Assembly: GCA_015680905.1 (NCBI GenBank)
Contig: CM027384.1
Location: 77,719,501-77,783,500, forward strand
Source of the DNA: Coptis chinensis
Lineage: Eukaryota; Streptophyta; Magnoliopsida; Ranunculales; Ranunculaceae
DNA: 64,000 nucleotides
Direction: 5' to 3'
The stretch's first letter is position 1; the number at the start of each line of letters is the position of its first letter. The notes below the pieces were generated by a model. That model was not told where the DNA came from, made no database searches, and saw nothing but the letters and a program-made list of their open reading frames with translations. Below are positions 11,413 through 22,241 of this stretch, piece by piece. Made by a program: the position numbers and the translations under genes.

Positions 11413-11821
11413 TACTTTTAATGTAACCAATAAGTCAGTGCAATGTACTTGTAGAAAGTTTGAGTTTCATGGGGTTCTTTGCTGTCATGCTTTAAAACTT
11501 TTTCGTGACTTAGATTTTTCAAGTTTACCATCTCAATACTATTTGAAGAGATGAACTAAGAATGTAACAAATGAGGTTGTCTATGACTCCTATGGATATG
11601 CAATTCCATGTGACATTGATCCAGAATTCACTGCTCGTTACAGTGAGCTTTCACATATTTCACAAAGAGTTGTTGCTAAAGGTGCGAAATCTGAAACTTT
11701 GCATATGATTATGAAATCAAAGATGTTACAAATAGAGGCCGAGGTGGATGCAATTGAGAACTGCGAGGAAGAAACTAGAACAAGCTCAAATAAAAGAAAA
11801 GGTGTCTCTCAAGGAGGTCGG

Positions 11822-12702
11822 AAAAAAAAACAATTCGAAAGAAATGGGTAAATGTATACTCTGAGTTTTGTTTAACTTATTTGCATCTTAGTTTATTTTG
11901 TTCGGAAATAAATTTATAACGTGGTTTGTTGTTGCAGATGACAAAGGAGAAGAAAATGTGGCTATGCAGAATCTTCAAGGAGGGTCATCAACCTTGAATC
12001 ATCCCACCGAGGTCATAGTTCACTTCACCCAAGTTCAATGTTCTTATGTTTCCATGTACTCTAATATCTAAGTGTATGTTATTTTATTATATAGGGGGAC
12101 ATGTCTAATTTTGTTGATGGTACTAGAAAAGAAAATATGACCACATCACACATACAGGGAAATACATTAGCCTCGAACAAATCTAGTCAGGAAGGACATC
12201 ATAACAGTTCAATGCCAAATGTTATGGAAGATGGACAAGTTAAAAACCCACTAACAAGAAGAGGTCCAGGCCGACCTAAAGGAGGAGGTCGAATAAAGGG
12301 TTGTTTGGAGAAAAGACCACGAAAGAAGAAAGGCAGTTCAAAAGAAATGGGTAAATACATGTTCTTAGTTTTCACGAATTTATGTGCATCTTAGTTGAGT
12401 TTGTTCACAAAAAAATTTACAATGCGGTTTGTTTTCACAGATGGCAAAGGAGAAAAAAATGAGGCCATGCAGATTGCACAAGGAGGGTCGTTAACCTTTA
12501 ATCAGCCCATGGAGGTCATACTTCATTTCATAGAAATTCTATTTTTTTACACTTACATGTGCTTCGACATCTAACAATCTAAGTTGCATGTTATTTTATC
12601 ATACAGGGGAACATGTCTAATTTTGTTGGTGGTACTAGAGAATATAATAGAACCACATCACATATACAGGGAGAAACCTTAGCCTCAAACCAACCTAGTC
12701 AG
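11822..12702 (+). repeat. Tandem duplication of an exon-intron block inside the transposase gene
   Basis: The block intron, short exon, intron, exon at 11848 to about 12200 is repeated at 12351 to about 12702. The short exons both encode a Gly-Glu-rich peptide (DDKGEENVAMQ versus DGKGEKNEAMQ). The following exons begin GDMSNFVDGTR and GNMSNFVGGTR. Intron ends and flanking sequence are also shared, so the duplication happened at the DNA level. It lies between the SWIM finger and the C-terminus. Confidence 0.78.
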
Positions 12703-13530
12703 GTTATTTTTTAAGTACTTCCCATATGCAATCTCTAAATATTTTTGATTTTCTAATTAATTAGAAGTATAATCTTATTGCATGTATTGGCACTTACTAA
12801 GCTTGAACTTTTTGTAGGCATCTATTACAAATATCCAAGAGTATCGAGCACCTGTGCGAAGATTAGATTTTCCGTATTGATCAAAATAATACGGTTTGGG
12901 ATGATGGACAAATATTTTGTAAATTTTTGTTAGTATTTTTATTTAGTGGTATGTTTTTGGTAGATTTAACTGGATGCCCTTTTGTGAATTGAAGTGGATC
13001 CATTTCTTTTTGTAAATTGCCTATTGCACCTGCATCCATGTTTAGAGAAGCTCAAGTGCACATTTGACTACACATGACGCAATTGTTGAATGCTTGGAGG
13101 TGCAGATCAAGTTGCGGCATGCTACAAACTTGGAAAACTATGAGCAAATATTTAAGTGTTTTAAGTGGGAAGACCTCTTAGAATTCTTGTTGTAAAAAAC
13201 TATTTTCATATCAATATATTGAGCCAATATATTTGCTCAGCAAGTTTAGAATTCTTATTGTAGGTCGATTTATACATATATATGTATGTGCGTGCTCACG
13301 TTTGTGTTTCTGCTACTCAGATAGTATGTCTTGCTAGTACGTTTATTGTTGGAGAAACTAACTGCAAGCTATTCTTAAGAAAGCCTTTCTTGCACTGGGA
13401 GACCAGCTGACATGGCTCATCATAAGTAAATTTGGAAAGATAGTTTGGAAATTCAAAATTCACGAATCGGTAGATTTACAACGCAACGCGATTGAATCCA
13501 AAACATTGTTGTTATGTTACAAGAGTTACA

Positions 13531-13665
13531 ATACAAATGAAAGCCTTGTAACTGAAACACAATACAGGGACACTAAACACAAATGGAAGCCTTGTAACTG
13601 AAACACAATACAGGGACACTGAACACAAATGAAAGCCTTGTAACTGAAACACAATACAGGACACC
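13531..13665. repeat. 46-bp tandem repeat, about three copies
   Basis: The unit contains GCCTTGTAACTGAAACACAA followed by TACAGGGACACT and is repeated nearly perfectly three times inside the MULE. Confidence 0.85.
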
Positions 13666-14011
13666 AACATAAAGATTCATCTCATAAAAATAAAATGACA
13701 CTTTCGCTACATACACGCCAAGCATTTCCATATCATTACTACTACATTCTTCTTGAAAGCAATCAAATTGTTGTTCATGCTGACCAGAGAACTTTGAGAT
13801 AGTAGAGGTTTAAAAGACATGCAAGAAAAGGCTACTAAAACATTTTGTCAAACAATTGTGAGGAATTGTGTCGAATACACAAATTCATAGATTTCTTTCC
13901 CCTAATTGCTTTCAAAACGAATCTGAATTGTAGCCCATCCAACCGTATGAAATTAAAGCAATTTGCACCATTGATTTGAACTTGTCTATTCTCTTCCGCC
14001 ATCCACACCAT

Positions 14012-14152
14012 CTTCTTGTATATCATTATATCATTGTTCACTATTTAAACCCATCTGAAATTGAAGCCAGAGAATAGTCTATCTTCCTGTATATCATTAT
14101 ATCATTGTTCACTATTTAAACCCATCTGAAATTGAAGCTAGAGAATAGTCTT
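14012..14152. repeat. Tandem duplication of about 68 bp near the right end of the MULE
   Basis: Two head-to-tail copies of a block containing TATATCATTATATCATTGTT and GAAATTGAAGC, adjacent to the right inverted repeat. Confidence 0.8.
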
Positions 14153-14237
14153 GCTAAAACCTCGAAAAAACTAAAGGATAAGATGGAGGACACGTAACAT
14201 AGAGAGGGGCTAAGAGGAGAGAATAAAGACCAAAGAA

Positions 14238-14433
14238 CTCGTGCTTTATTTTTAATTATCTATTTAGTTTTCTTTTTATTTTGTTTTGCTATAAAAAAGA
14301 GAAAAAAAAATGAAAAAAGAAAATTGACGTGCCAAGTTTGTTTAGTCCAGTTGGTGAAATAGGAGACGTGGTCCAATTAGGTGATGGGGTCCTGTGGACA
14401 GAAATTTGATGTCATGTCCACAAATTCGTTCTC
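14238..14433 (-). repeat. Right terminal inverted repeat of the MULE
   Basis: Reverse complement of 6174-6395 with small indels. It ends at CTC 14431-14433. Confidence 0.88.
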
Positions 14434-14442
14434 TATATAGAC
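14434..14442. repeat. Right 9-bp target-site duplication of the MULE
   Basis: TATATAGAC, identical to 6165-6173. Confidence 0.92.
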
Positions 14443-14537
14443 ATGCATCTATTGCCTTCTATGGTGCTGCAACCACCTCATAATTACATTGACTTAGATT
14501 ATCCTCCACAAGCCTTTGTAACCAAATGGGTGCTTCC

Positions 14538-15157
14538 TGTTGGAGTTATCCCTCACATGAGAAAGAGGAGAGAAATCAACAATGTTCGCCTAAAGAGGTC
14601 TGAGCGCGCCCTCTCCCAAGTTGCTAGTGCATCGAACAGGTTGTTGAGGGCGCACGCGCTCAAATTTGGCCTTACCAAGAGCGTGCCCACGCCCATGTCT
14701 ATTTTCGTAGTTTTCTATTTTGCTACAGTAACTGCAAAATTGTGGGTTACTATAAAAACCAGAAGTAAGGTTTTGGAAAACCTAAGTCTGAAAGAAACCC
14801 AATTTTGAGAGCAATCAAGATTGAAAAAAACCCTTGCATCCAAAAAAGCTTGTAAGGAGAGAGGAGTGATCTAGTAAGGTGGAGAGACTTGAGAGAAGTG
14901 ATTGTAATCTTCCTTCCCACGTTATAAAAAGTTAGCTCTTGTGGAAGTAGGCACCATTGGCCGAACCACGATACATCTTTGTGTTGTGGTATGCTTGTTC
15001 TTCTCTTTACATTATTATTTGTTGTTGATAGTTGTTTAGATAGTTGGGCATATTAGGTTGGTTGTAGTGAATGTTTAGAATTTGTCTAGAGTTGTAGTGT
15101 TTCATATTACAAGTTATATGTATAGTGGGGATCGATTGGTATTGGTTAACCCCAACA
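14538..15157 (+). repeat. 5' LTR of the Copia element
   Basis: 620 bp, TGTTGG to CCAACA. Compared with the 3' LTR it lacks roughly 30 bp in the GC-rich CGCGC segment and has scattered substitutions, so the insertion is not recent. CTATAAAAAC at 14751-14760 is a TATA candidate. Confidence 0.9.
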
Positions 15158-15159
15158 AG

Positions 15160-15171
15160 TGGTATCAGAGC
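15160..15171 (+). other. Primer binding site (initiator tRNA-Met type)
   Basis: TGGTATCAGAGC two bases after the 5' LTR, the standard site complementary to the 3' end of tRNA-iMet in plant Copia elements. Confidence 0.9.
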
Positions 15172-15266
15172 CAGGTTAGATTAACTTAGGTTGTTATCTA
15201 AATCTTGCTCGGAAGGTGTTTGACGAAATTCCTGAGAGAAAATTTGAGTTAAAATAACTTGTAGAG

Positions 15267-16040
15267 ATGGACCATTCCGTGAACACTTGCATGATTAGTT
15301 TGAATAGAGCTAACTACACCATTTGGAAAGTCAAGATGGAAGACTTGCTATATTGCAAGGACTTGGCACAACCCATTGAAAATGGAGGAGAAAACTGGAA
15401 GTGATTCCTTTGGCAGAGTGGAGCAAGCTTGACAGAAAAGTCATTGGGTACATTCGACAATGGATTGACGACAGTGTCTTCCACCATGTATCCCAAGAGA
15501 CTACAGTTTTTGGCTTGTGGAAGAAACTCAAAGACCTCTATGAGAGGAAGTCGGCCGGAAACAAAGTGCTACTCATTAAGAATTTTGCCAACACGAAGTA
15601 CAAAGAAAGTTCTTCAATGTCTGAGCATCTTAATGAAGTATAGAATACCATCAATCAGCTGCATTTTATGAAGATTGATATGGGAGACGAAGTTGAGGCT
15701 TTGTTCCTATTAAACTCTCTACCCGACAATTGGGAGCCGTTAGCAGTTTCTCTCAACGGAGCCGCTAAGGATGGAGTTATTTCCATAGAGATGGCTACCG
15801 GGGCATTATTGAATGAGGAGACAAGAAGGGGTTCAAGAAGCAGCTCCTCTCACTAAGAGATACTTGTCACAGAGAAGCGGGGGAGAGGTAAAAGCAGAAA
15901 ACCATCTCATTCTAGAGGTGATGATAGAAGCAAATCTAGGGGTGAAACTAGAACTCCTAAGACAGAGAGACAATGTTACTATTGTGCCACCAAGGGTCAC
16001 TTTAGGTATGAGTGTAGAACACTGAGAAGGATGAGAAGAA
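15267..16040 (+). pseudogene. Copia gag region, frameshifted
   Basis: The ATG at 15267 opens a gag frame (NYTIWKVKMEDLLYCKDL) that shifts near 15395. It continues as VIPLAEWSKLDRKVIGYIRQ and ALFLLNSLPDNWEPL (UBN2-type gag). A further shift leads to a CCHC zinc knuckle (CYYCATKGHFRYEC, about 15973-16014). It encodes the capsid and nucleic-acid-binding part of the element. Confidence 0.82.
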
Positions 16041-16179
16041 TAATTGTGTACATGAAGACATGGTACAGAGGAACGGAAACAAAGGCAGATATACTACCGC
16101 ACTAGTCGACGATCTAGTGGAAATTGTGTCAAAATGTGATGTGTGCTGTCATAGTACCTCATGCCAGGATACAGAGAGG

Positions 16180-17667
16180 GTGATAGATACATGAGCATCT
16201 TATCACATCACACCGCACATGGGATTCTTCACTACCTACAACTATAGTGAATATGGTGAAGTGAAGATAGGCAACAGTGGAGTTTCGAAGATTGCAGGCA
16301 TTGGGGATGTTCATATAGAAACCAATGTCGGATACACCTTGACACTCAAGGATGTAAGACATGTGCCTGACATTCGGCTAAGCATGATTTCCGCTGGAAA
16401 GTTAGATGATGATGGCTTTGTAAACTCGTTTGGCAACGGGGTATGGAAACTGAGCAGAGGTTCCATTGTAGCATCCAAAGGGAAGAAAACTTGCTCTTTT
16501 TACAAGACACAGGCTAGTTTGTGTAAAGAAGAAGTAAATGCGGCAGAAGAAGAAGCTTTCTCCAAACTATGGCACAAGAGACTGTGTCATATGGGCGAAA
16601 AAGGCATGGAAGTTCTTGCCAAGCAAAAGGCCTTGCCAGACATTAAAGGTAAGCATTTAAATAAATGTACTCATTGTTTGGTAGGAAAGCAACACAAGGT
16701 GTCTTTCCAAAGATTCCCGTCTCACAGAAAGGACAATGTCCTTGAGCTAGTTCACACTGACCTATGTGATCATATGAAAGTAAAGTCCCACGGGGGAGCT
16801 TTGTACTTCTTGACTCTCATTGATGATGCGTCAAGAAAGATATGGGCATATAGTCTGAAGACCAAGGATGAAGTACTTGGTGTGTTCAAAACTTTCCATA
16901 GCATGGTGGAAAGAGAGACAGAGAAGCCTTTGAAGTGTATTCACTCAGATAATGAGGGTGAGTACATAGGGCCATTTGAAGAGTATTGCAAGAGTCATGG
17001 GATTCGTCATGAGGAGACCGCTCCCAAGACACCACAACATAATGGAATAGCTGACAGAATGAATCGGACCATTGTAAAGAGGATGAGATGCATGTTGTCT
17101 CACTCTAAGTTACCTAGAAGTTACTGGGTAGAAGCAATGTGTATAGCCATGCATGTGATCAACATATCGCTGTCAAAGCCTCTGAATAGTGATTATCCAG
17201 AGAGATTATGGTCAGGCAGAGATGTAGATTATGGATACTTAAGAGTATTTGGGTGCAGGGCATTTGTTCATATTCCCAAGGATGAGAGATCCAAGCTTGA
17301 TGACAAAGCCAAGCAGTGCATTTTTCTGGGTTATGGGGATGAGAAGTTTGGCTACAAACTCTATGATCCTATTAACAAGAAAGTAATCCGAAGTCGAGAT
17401 ATTGTGTTCTTGGAAGACCAAACCATAGCAGACTTTGAGGAGGGTGAGAAGCTACAAGCTTTCACTAATGATCTTGTTGATTCAGGACCAGAAGTTCATA
17501 CTGTAGAACGTGCAGAAGGCATTGAGAATGCAGAGAACCATGGGTTTGAAGCTCATGATGATGATCCTATTGCTCATGATGGGATAAAACCTATTGATAT
17601 AGAAGATGGAGATGAAGTGCATGAACCACCACCTGAGCAAGCAGAAGTGCATCTACCTGAGCCATAA
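16180..17667 (+). pseudogene. Copia protease remnant, GAG-pre-integrase and integrase
   Basis: The protease active site is broken at about 16182-16200 (a TGA falls in the Asp-Thr-Gly region). The open frame from 16219 (482 codons) includes the GAG-pre-integrase (WHKRLCHMGEKG), His-Cys motifs, and the integrase core with the expected acidic residues in VHTDLCDHM and HSDNEGEYIG. The distal Copia block is VFGCRAFVHIPKDERSKLDD. An acidic linker follows up to TAA 17665-17667. It would insert the cDNA; the neighbouring frames show it is no longer functional. Confidence 0.85.
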
Positions 17668-17708
17668 GTAGATGGGATAAGGAGGTCAGACAGAGAGAGA
17701 CAAGCTTC

Positions 17709-19227
17709 ATGAGGTATCCACCACATACGTATGCTTTACTATCTGATGGTGGAGAACCTATGTACTATCAAGAGGCTCTTGAAGGTACAAACAAAGAGAA
17801 GTGGTTGAAGACCATGCATGATGAGATGGATTCTTTGCATAAGAATCACACTTATGAGTTAGTTGAGAAATCGAAAGGAAGAAAAATTCTCAAGAATGAG
17901 TGGATCTACAAAGTCAAACATGAGGAAAATAATCCACACCCAAGGCACAAAGCTCGCCTTGTTATGAAGGGATTCAGTCAAAGGAAAGAGATTTACTTTG
18001 ATGAAATTTTCTCTCCTGTAGTGAAGATGACTTCTATCCGGGTGGTATTGGGTCTAACCACAAGTACTAGATGTTAAGACAACTTTTCTTCATGGAGGCC
18101 TTGAAGAAGATGTCTACATGGACCAGCCAGAGGGGTTTGAAGTCAAAGGCAAAGAGCACCTAGTATGCAAGCTGATAAAAAGCTTGTTTGGATTAAAGCA
18201 AGCATCGAGACAGTGGTACATAAAGTTTGATTCCTTTATGGTGAAGCAAGGATACAAGAAGTCTGCTTCCGATCATTGTGTGTTTGTTCAGAAATTTTCA
18301 GATGGGGATTTCATAGTGCTCTTGTTGTATGTGGATGATATGTTCATAGTTGGCCCAAACATCAACAAGATATCCAAGCTGAAGAAAGACTTGAGTAAGT
18401 CTTTTGAGATGAATGATTTGGGTCAAGCAAAGCATATACTTGGGATGTGGATCACTCATGATAGAAAGAGTGGAAAGTTATGGCTTTCTCAAGAAAGCTA
18501 CATTGAGAAGGTATTGAAGATATTTAACATGGATCAAGCGAAGCCAGCCAGTTGTTCACTTGGTAGCCAGTTCCGCATGACCAAAGAGATATGTCCAAAG
18601 GGGTGAGCATGAGCAGAGTCAGATGGAAAAGATTTCTTATGCATCCGCAGTGGGCAGCTTGATGTATGTAATGGTGTGTACAAGACCGGATATTGCTTTC
18701 GCCGTTGGTGTTGTAAGCCAATTTCTGTCAAATCCGGGTAAAAAGTATTAGCAAGGTGTTAAGTGGATATTGAGATATCTCAAAGGCACTTCCAAATTGT
18801 GTTTGTGTTTTGGTGGAAGTAAACCCTTACTTGAAGGCTACACTAATGCAGACATGGCAGGTGATGTTAACTCGATGAAGTCCACCTCCGGTTATCTAGT
18901 TACTTTTGCAGGGGGAGCAGTTTCTTGACAATCTAAGTTACAAAAGTGTGTTGCCCTCTCCACTACAGAAGCTGAGTATATTGCAACCATTGAGTGTTGC
19001 AAAAAGATATTATGGATGAAGAGGTTCTTCGATGAACTAGGGCTAAAGCAAAAATAGTTTGTAGTTCTATGTGACAGTCAGAGCGCCATTCATTTGAGCA
19101 AGAATTCGAGTTTTCATTCTAGATCCAAGCACATACATGTGCGTCATCATTGGATTAGAGAAGTACTCGAAGACAAGCATTTGTGTATTGAGAAGATCCA
19201 TACCGACAAGAATAGGTGGATATGATG
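17709..19227 (+). pseudogene. Copia reverse transcriptase and RNase H, interrupted
   Basis: RT is split into two frames: 17709-18077 (WLKTMHDEMDSLHKNHTYEL, then KARLVMKGFSQR) and 18118-18606 (MDQPEGFEV, LLYVDDMFIVG, with the catalytic YVDD). The RNase H part follows at about 18600-19227 (YASAVGSLMYVMVCTRPDIA; ALSTTEAEYIA) with several stop codons. The order and spacing are typical of Copia. Confidence 0.85.
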
Positions 19228-19339
19228 ACCAAAGTCTTATCGAAAGATAAGTTTGATGTTTATTGTGCTATCATCGGAATGGTAACAAACTCCTCCTGTT
19301 GATTTGGGAATGCATGGAGGTATCCCCCCTTACTATTCG

Positions 19340-19350
19340 GGAGGGGGAGA
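19340..19350 (+). other. Polypurine tract of the Copia element
   Basis: A purine run GGGAGGGGGAGA just before the 3' LTR, which would prime plus-strand DNA synthesis. Confidence 0.8.
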
Positions 19351-19351
19351 T

Positions 19352-20004
19352 TGTTGGAGTTATCCCCACATGAGGAAGAGGAGAGAAATCAGCCATGTTC
19401 GCGTGAAGAGGTTTGAGCACGCGCGCGCTCAAATTGGTCTAGCCCGAGGCGCTCCCGCGCCCAAGTTATTGGTGCATCGAACAGGTTGTTGAGGGCGCGC
19501 GCGCTCGGATTTGGCCTTACTGAGAGCGCTCTCGCGCCCATGTCTATTTTCGTAGTTTTCTATTTTGCTACAGTAACCACAAAATTGTGGGTTACTATAA
19601 AAACCATAAGTAAGGTTTTGGAAAACCTAAGTCTGAAAGAAACCCAATTTTGAGAGCAATCAAGATTGAGAGAAAACCCTTGTATCCAGAAAAGCTTGTA
19701 AAGAGAGAGGAGTGATCTAGTAAGGTGGAAAGACTTGAGAGGAGTGATTGTAATCTTCTTTTCCACTTTATAAAAGGATTAGCTTTTGTGGAAGTAGGTA
19801 CCATTGGCCCAACCACGGTACATCTTTGTGTTGTGGTATGCTTGTTCTTCTCTTTATATTATTATTTGTTGTTGATAGTTGTTTAGAGAGTTGGGCATGT
19901 TAGGTTGGTTGTAGTGAATATTTAGAATTTGTCTGGAGTTGTAGTGTTTCATATTACAAGTTATCTCTGTAGTGGGGATCGATTGGTATCGGTTAACCCT
20001 AAAA
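19352..20004 (+). repeat. 3' LTR of the Copia element
   Basis: 653 bp, homologous to the 5' LTR, with a mutated terminus (CCTAAAA where the 5' LTR has CCAACA). It is followed by the target duplication CTTCC (20005-20009). Confidence 0.9.
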
Positions 20005-21575
20005 CTTCCAACTCCCAGAAACAGTCCTGGAGATGAATAGGCTTGGTTGCTAACAGGTGTGCAACTTTATTACAAGATCTATCTATATGGGTTACAAGTA
20101 AAGATCGGAGTCAAAAGAGGATGTAAATTCTTGTGCATCTATGATAACAGTACTGACTGTCCTCTCGTTGTTAGCAGCTAGTCTATTTCAAAAATCATCT
20201 ACTTTCTTGTAATCAATTTATAGTATTATTCTTTGGTAGCCTAGGACGTATGCCCATTGGATGGTGCATTTGAGCCCCCTGCCCTCTCTCTCCTCGGTGT
20301 CTCATCCACTTGTTTTGGTTGTGTCTACTGCTAAGAAATAGCCACTGTCATCACGCATAACATAACCAATACCAATAGGTTTACATTCCGAAAAGAAAGC
20401 AATATCCACATTAAGTTTGACATAGGATGAAGGTGGAGCAAACCAACTATTGTTTCGAGGTAGAAGGGTGGATGGTTGTAGTGGATTTTTAAATTGTTTC
20501 ATGAGGTGTAGAGATTTGAGTTGGGCAGTTGTGTTGGCAATATTAGTTGGTAAGGCACCTATTTTTTTCGAGAAAATAAGGACACATCTTTCTTTCCAAA
20601 TGGACCAATATATGTATAGGCATGTCAACTTCCATTCCTCTAACTCTACAGGCCAATCAGGTGGTGGTTTAAACCAAAGGCCAACAAAAATTTTAACTGT
20701 TAAAGATTTGAAGAAGTCGATGCGTATATGCCACGGAGTAGCAAACCAAACCGCCCTAGTGAAGGGGCAAGCAAGGAGCAGATGGTGTAAAGTTTCAATC
20801 GGTGCTTTACAAAAAACACACCTTTAATCTTTGATAGCAAATATACGATTGATTCTCTCTCTAGTTGGGACAATGTCATGAATGCATTTCCAAGCAAAAA
20901 TCTCGGTCCTTGGGTTCCCAAAAGATTTCCAAATATTAAGAAAAAAGCATGGAACATCCACAATGGGTTTTTTAATATTAGCGACACTCAGGTACTCATA
21001 GAAGGATTTGATGCTGAAGGACCCATTTTTTGTACCACCCCAAAACAAATATTCTTCTCGCGAAATAAGCTGTCACATAAATGTTCAAAATATTCCCCAA
21101 GATAAAACTTGAGAAGAGAGATTCAAGCAGGTTGATGTTCCAAGATTTTGTGTTTGAGTAGAAGAAGATTTTGTGTTTGGGTAGAAGAGTTCAGAAACTC
21201 TTTCAGGTGCCAATCTAGGCCTAGGCCCGTAAATGCATACTGCCCCACCATCTTTAGGAACCCAAGATTCGGTCCAGATGTTGATGTTAGCACCATCACC
21301 AATTTCCCAAATAGCATTATTCATGATAGAGGAGATACTAGCATGGCAAGTTTTCCAAAACCACAATGAATCATTTTTTATGGGAGGAGGAAGATAACCC
21401 TTTGTGTGAGGGCCGGATTATTTAGAAGCTGCCAAGCAATCTTACCAGAGCAAGTGGCCGTACCGAAATCTCTAATTCCTAGTCCTCCCATTCAATCTTG
21501 GGTCTTTATTTGATATGACTATATGAAGGTGCATATTTATTGCTATTTTTGTCTAGCTTAAAAGTAACTCACTTA

Positions 21576-22241
21576 GAGCAAGTCCAATGGGGGGCTATAT
21601 GGGCTGCTAAAGGCAAATATAACACCCCAATTACAAAAATGTCATTCCAATGGGACTACTAAAAGTGGTCTTAAATTTTGAAGAAGTCAAAAACTCAACC
21701 AAAGTTAAGACCTTCGCTAGTAGCTGCTATAATAAGTTCAGGAGACGGACATCATAGTTTCTGCCGTTCATGTGTTAAATTTCAATGAACGTTTGTGTGT
21801 TAAACTCATAGTTCGGGATTTCAAAATTCTTGAAATTCCGACAAATCCAAAAACCGAAATTTATTAAATTTCGACCCCTATCATATTCGGAATTTCGATT
21901 GATTTCGGAATAATCAATATTTCGACTCTATATTCGGAATTCCAGTTTTTTGAAAAACCGAAATATTGGGCGGAATTTTGAGGTTTCGTTCGGAATCACG
22001 AACACGGTTAAACTTTGTCGTCCGTCCAAAAACTATGTCGTCCGTATCATTTCAACTTGAGTTACAAAATAATGGACGGACAGCAAAAACTATGCCGTCC
22101 GTATCATTTAGCACTTCAAAACAGAAAACGCGATTGGATTGGTTTTTTGATTTTGGGGTGCCAAATTTGACTAGGCAAGCTAAAAGGCCTATGTGACACA
22201 TTTTAGCAGCCCAATTTAGCAGCTGTCCATTGGAGTTGCTC
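21576..22241. mobile_element. PIF/Harbinger-type MITE, 666 bp
   Basis: Terminal inverted repeats of about 37 bp: left begins GAGCAAGTCCAATGG, right (inward) GAGCAACTCCAATGG, and both contain GGGCTGCTAAA. They are flanked by TTA on both sides (21573-21575 and 22242-22244), the target size and sequence of PIF/Harbinger. No transposase ORF is present. Inside is a short repeated motif around GCCGTCCGTATCATTT. Confidence 0.85.

Larger units (their letters stand above)
6738..12880 (+). pseudogene. FAR1/FHY3-related MULE transposase gene, multi-exon, inactivated
   Basis: The first ORF (6738-7745) carries a FAR1 (WRKY-GCM1-like) zinc-binding domain (residues about 25-135) and the start of the MULE DDE domain (about 235-336: GDMICFDTTFRTNNYNLV, with the first Asp). 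The second catalytic position reads TNQ where the family has TDQ. A frameshift near 7733-7738 leads into the frame WHILNNGAKHLG (to 8316). The frame is then cut by the solo LTR and resumes at 11413 with the SWIM zinc finger (CTCRKFEFHGVLCCHALK). A TGA at 11552-11554 replaces an expected Trp, and a run of nine A (11822-11830) shifts the frame. Downstream small exons (11938-12011, 12095-12350, 12441-12514, 12607-12702, 12818-12880) have GT/AG borders and encode an AT-hook (RRGPGRPKGGGR). It ends at TGA 12878-12880. Confidence 0.85.
12881..14234. other. Non-coding right interior of the MULE
   Basis: No convincing gene follows the transposase stop. A 68-codon minus-strand ORF (13835-14041) has no recognisable domain. 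Two short tandem repeats lie here and are listed separately. Confidence 0.55.
6174..14433 (+). mobile_element. Mutator-like element (MULE) with FAR1-type transposase, 8,260 bp
   Basis: It is bounded by long terminal inverted repeats that begin GAGAATGAATTTGTGGACA on the left and GAGAACGAATTTGTGGACA on the right (read inward), and by a perfect 9-bp target duplication. The interior holds a decayed FAR1/FRS-like transposase gene on the plus strand (6738-12880), a 3.1-kb solo LTR inserted in that gene, and about 1.35 kb of non-coding sequence with two short tandem repeats. The MULE sits in the 3' tail of a LINE, so it is younger than the LINE and older than the solo LTR. The boundaries were read base by base. 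Confidence 0.93.
14538..20004 (+). mobile_element. Ty1/Copia LTR retrotransposon (Tork/Tnt1-like), decayed, inserted in the LINE
   Basis: It has two LTRs (14538-15157 and 19352-20004), a tRNA-Met-type primer binding site, gag-protease-integrase-RT-RNase H in Copia order, and a polypurine tract. The 5-bp target duplication CTTCC is at 14533-14537 and 20005-20009. The LTRs start TGTTGG; the left ends CCAACA and the right end is mutated. The GAG-pre-integrase motif WHKRLCHMGEKGMEVLAKQ and CLVGKQHKVSF resemble Tnt1/Tork elements. Several frameshifts and stops disable it. It lies in the RNase H part of the LINE. Confidence 0.93.
6131..21495 (-). mobile_element. 5'-truncated LINE, split into three pieces by a MULE and a Copia element
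   Basis: On the minus strand the LINE runs from about 21495 down to 20005, resumes at 14537-14443, and ends at 6173-6131 with a poly(A) tail (17 T on the plus strand, 6131-6147). Piece 1 shows the post-RT region (GGLGIRDFGTATCSGKIAWQ, 21420-21490; NNAIWEIGDGANINIWTESW, about 21270-21330), the zf-RVT (GSFSIKSFYEYL and PRTEIFAWKCIHDIVPTRER, 20840-21040) and RNase H (about 20100-20430, YVKLNVDIAFFSECKPIGIGY). Its C-terminal frame resumes on the other side of the Copia element (ending DCFWEL, then EAPIWLQRLVEDN). With the inserts removed, the LINE is about 1.6 kb. It contains stops and frameshifts and is dead. No clear target duplication was found. Confidence 0.8.

Noticed and set aside
14443..14808. 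121-codon plus-strand ORF
   Set aside because: It spans the LINE piece and the Copia 5' LTR boundary. The frame is chance; the LTR and LINE explain the sequence.
21966..22196. 76-codon ORF in the MITE
   Set aside because: No domain, and it lies fully within a non-coding MITE with internal repeats.
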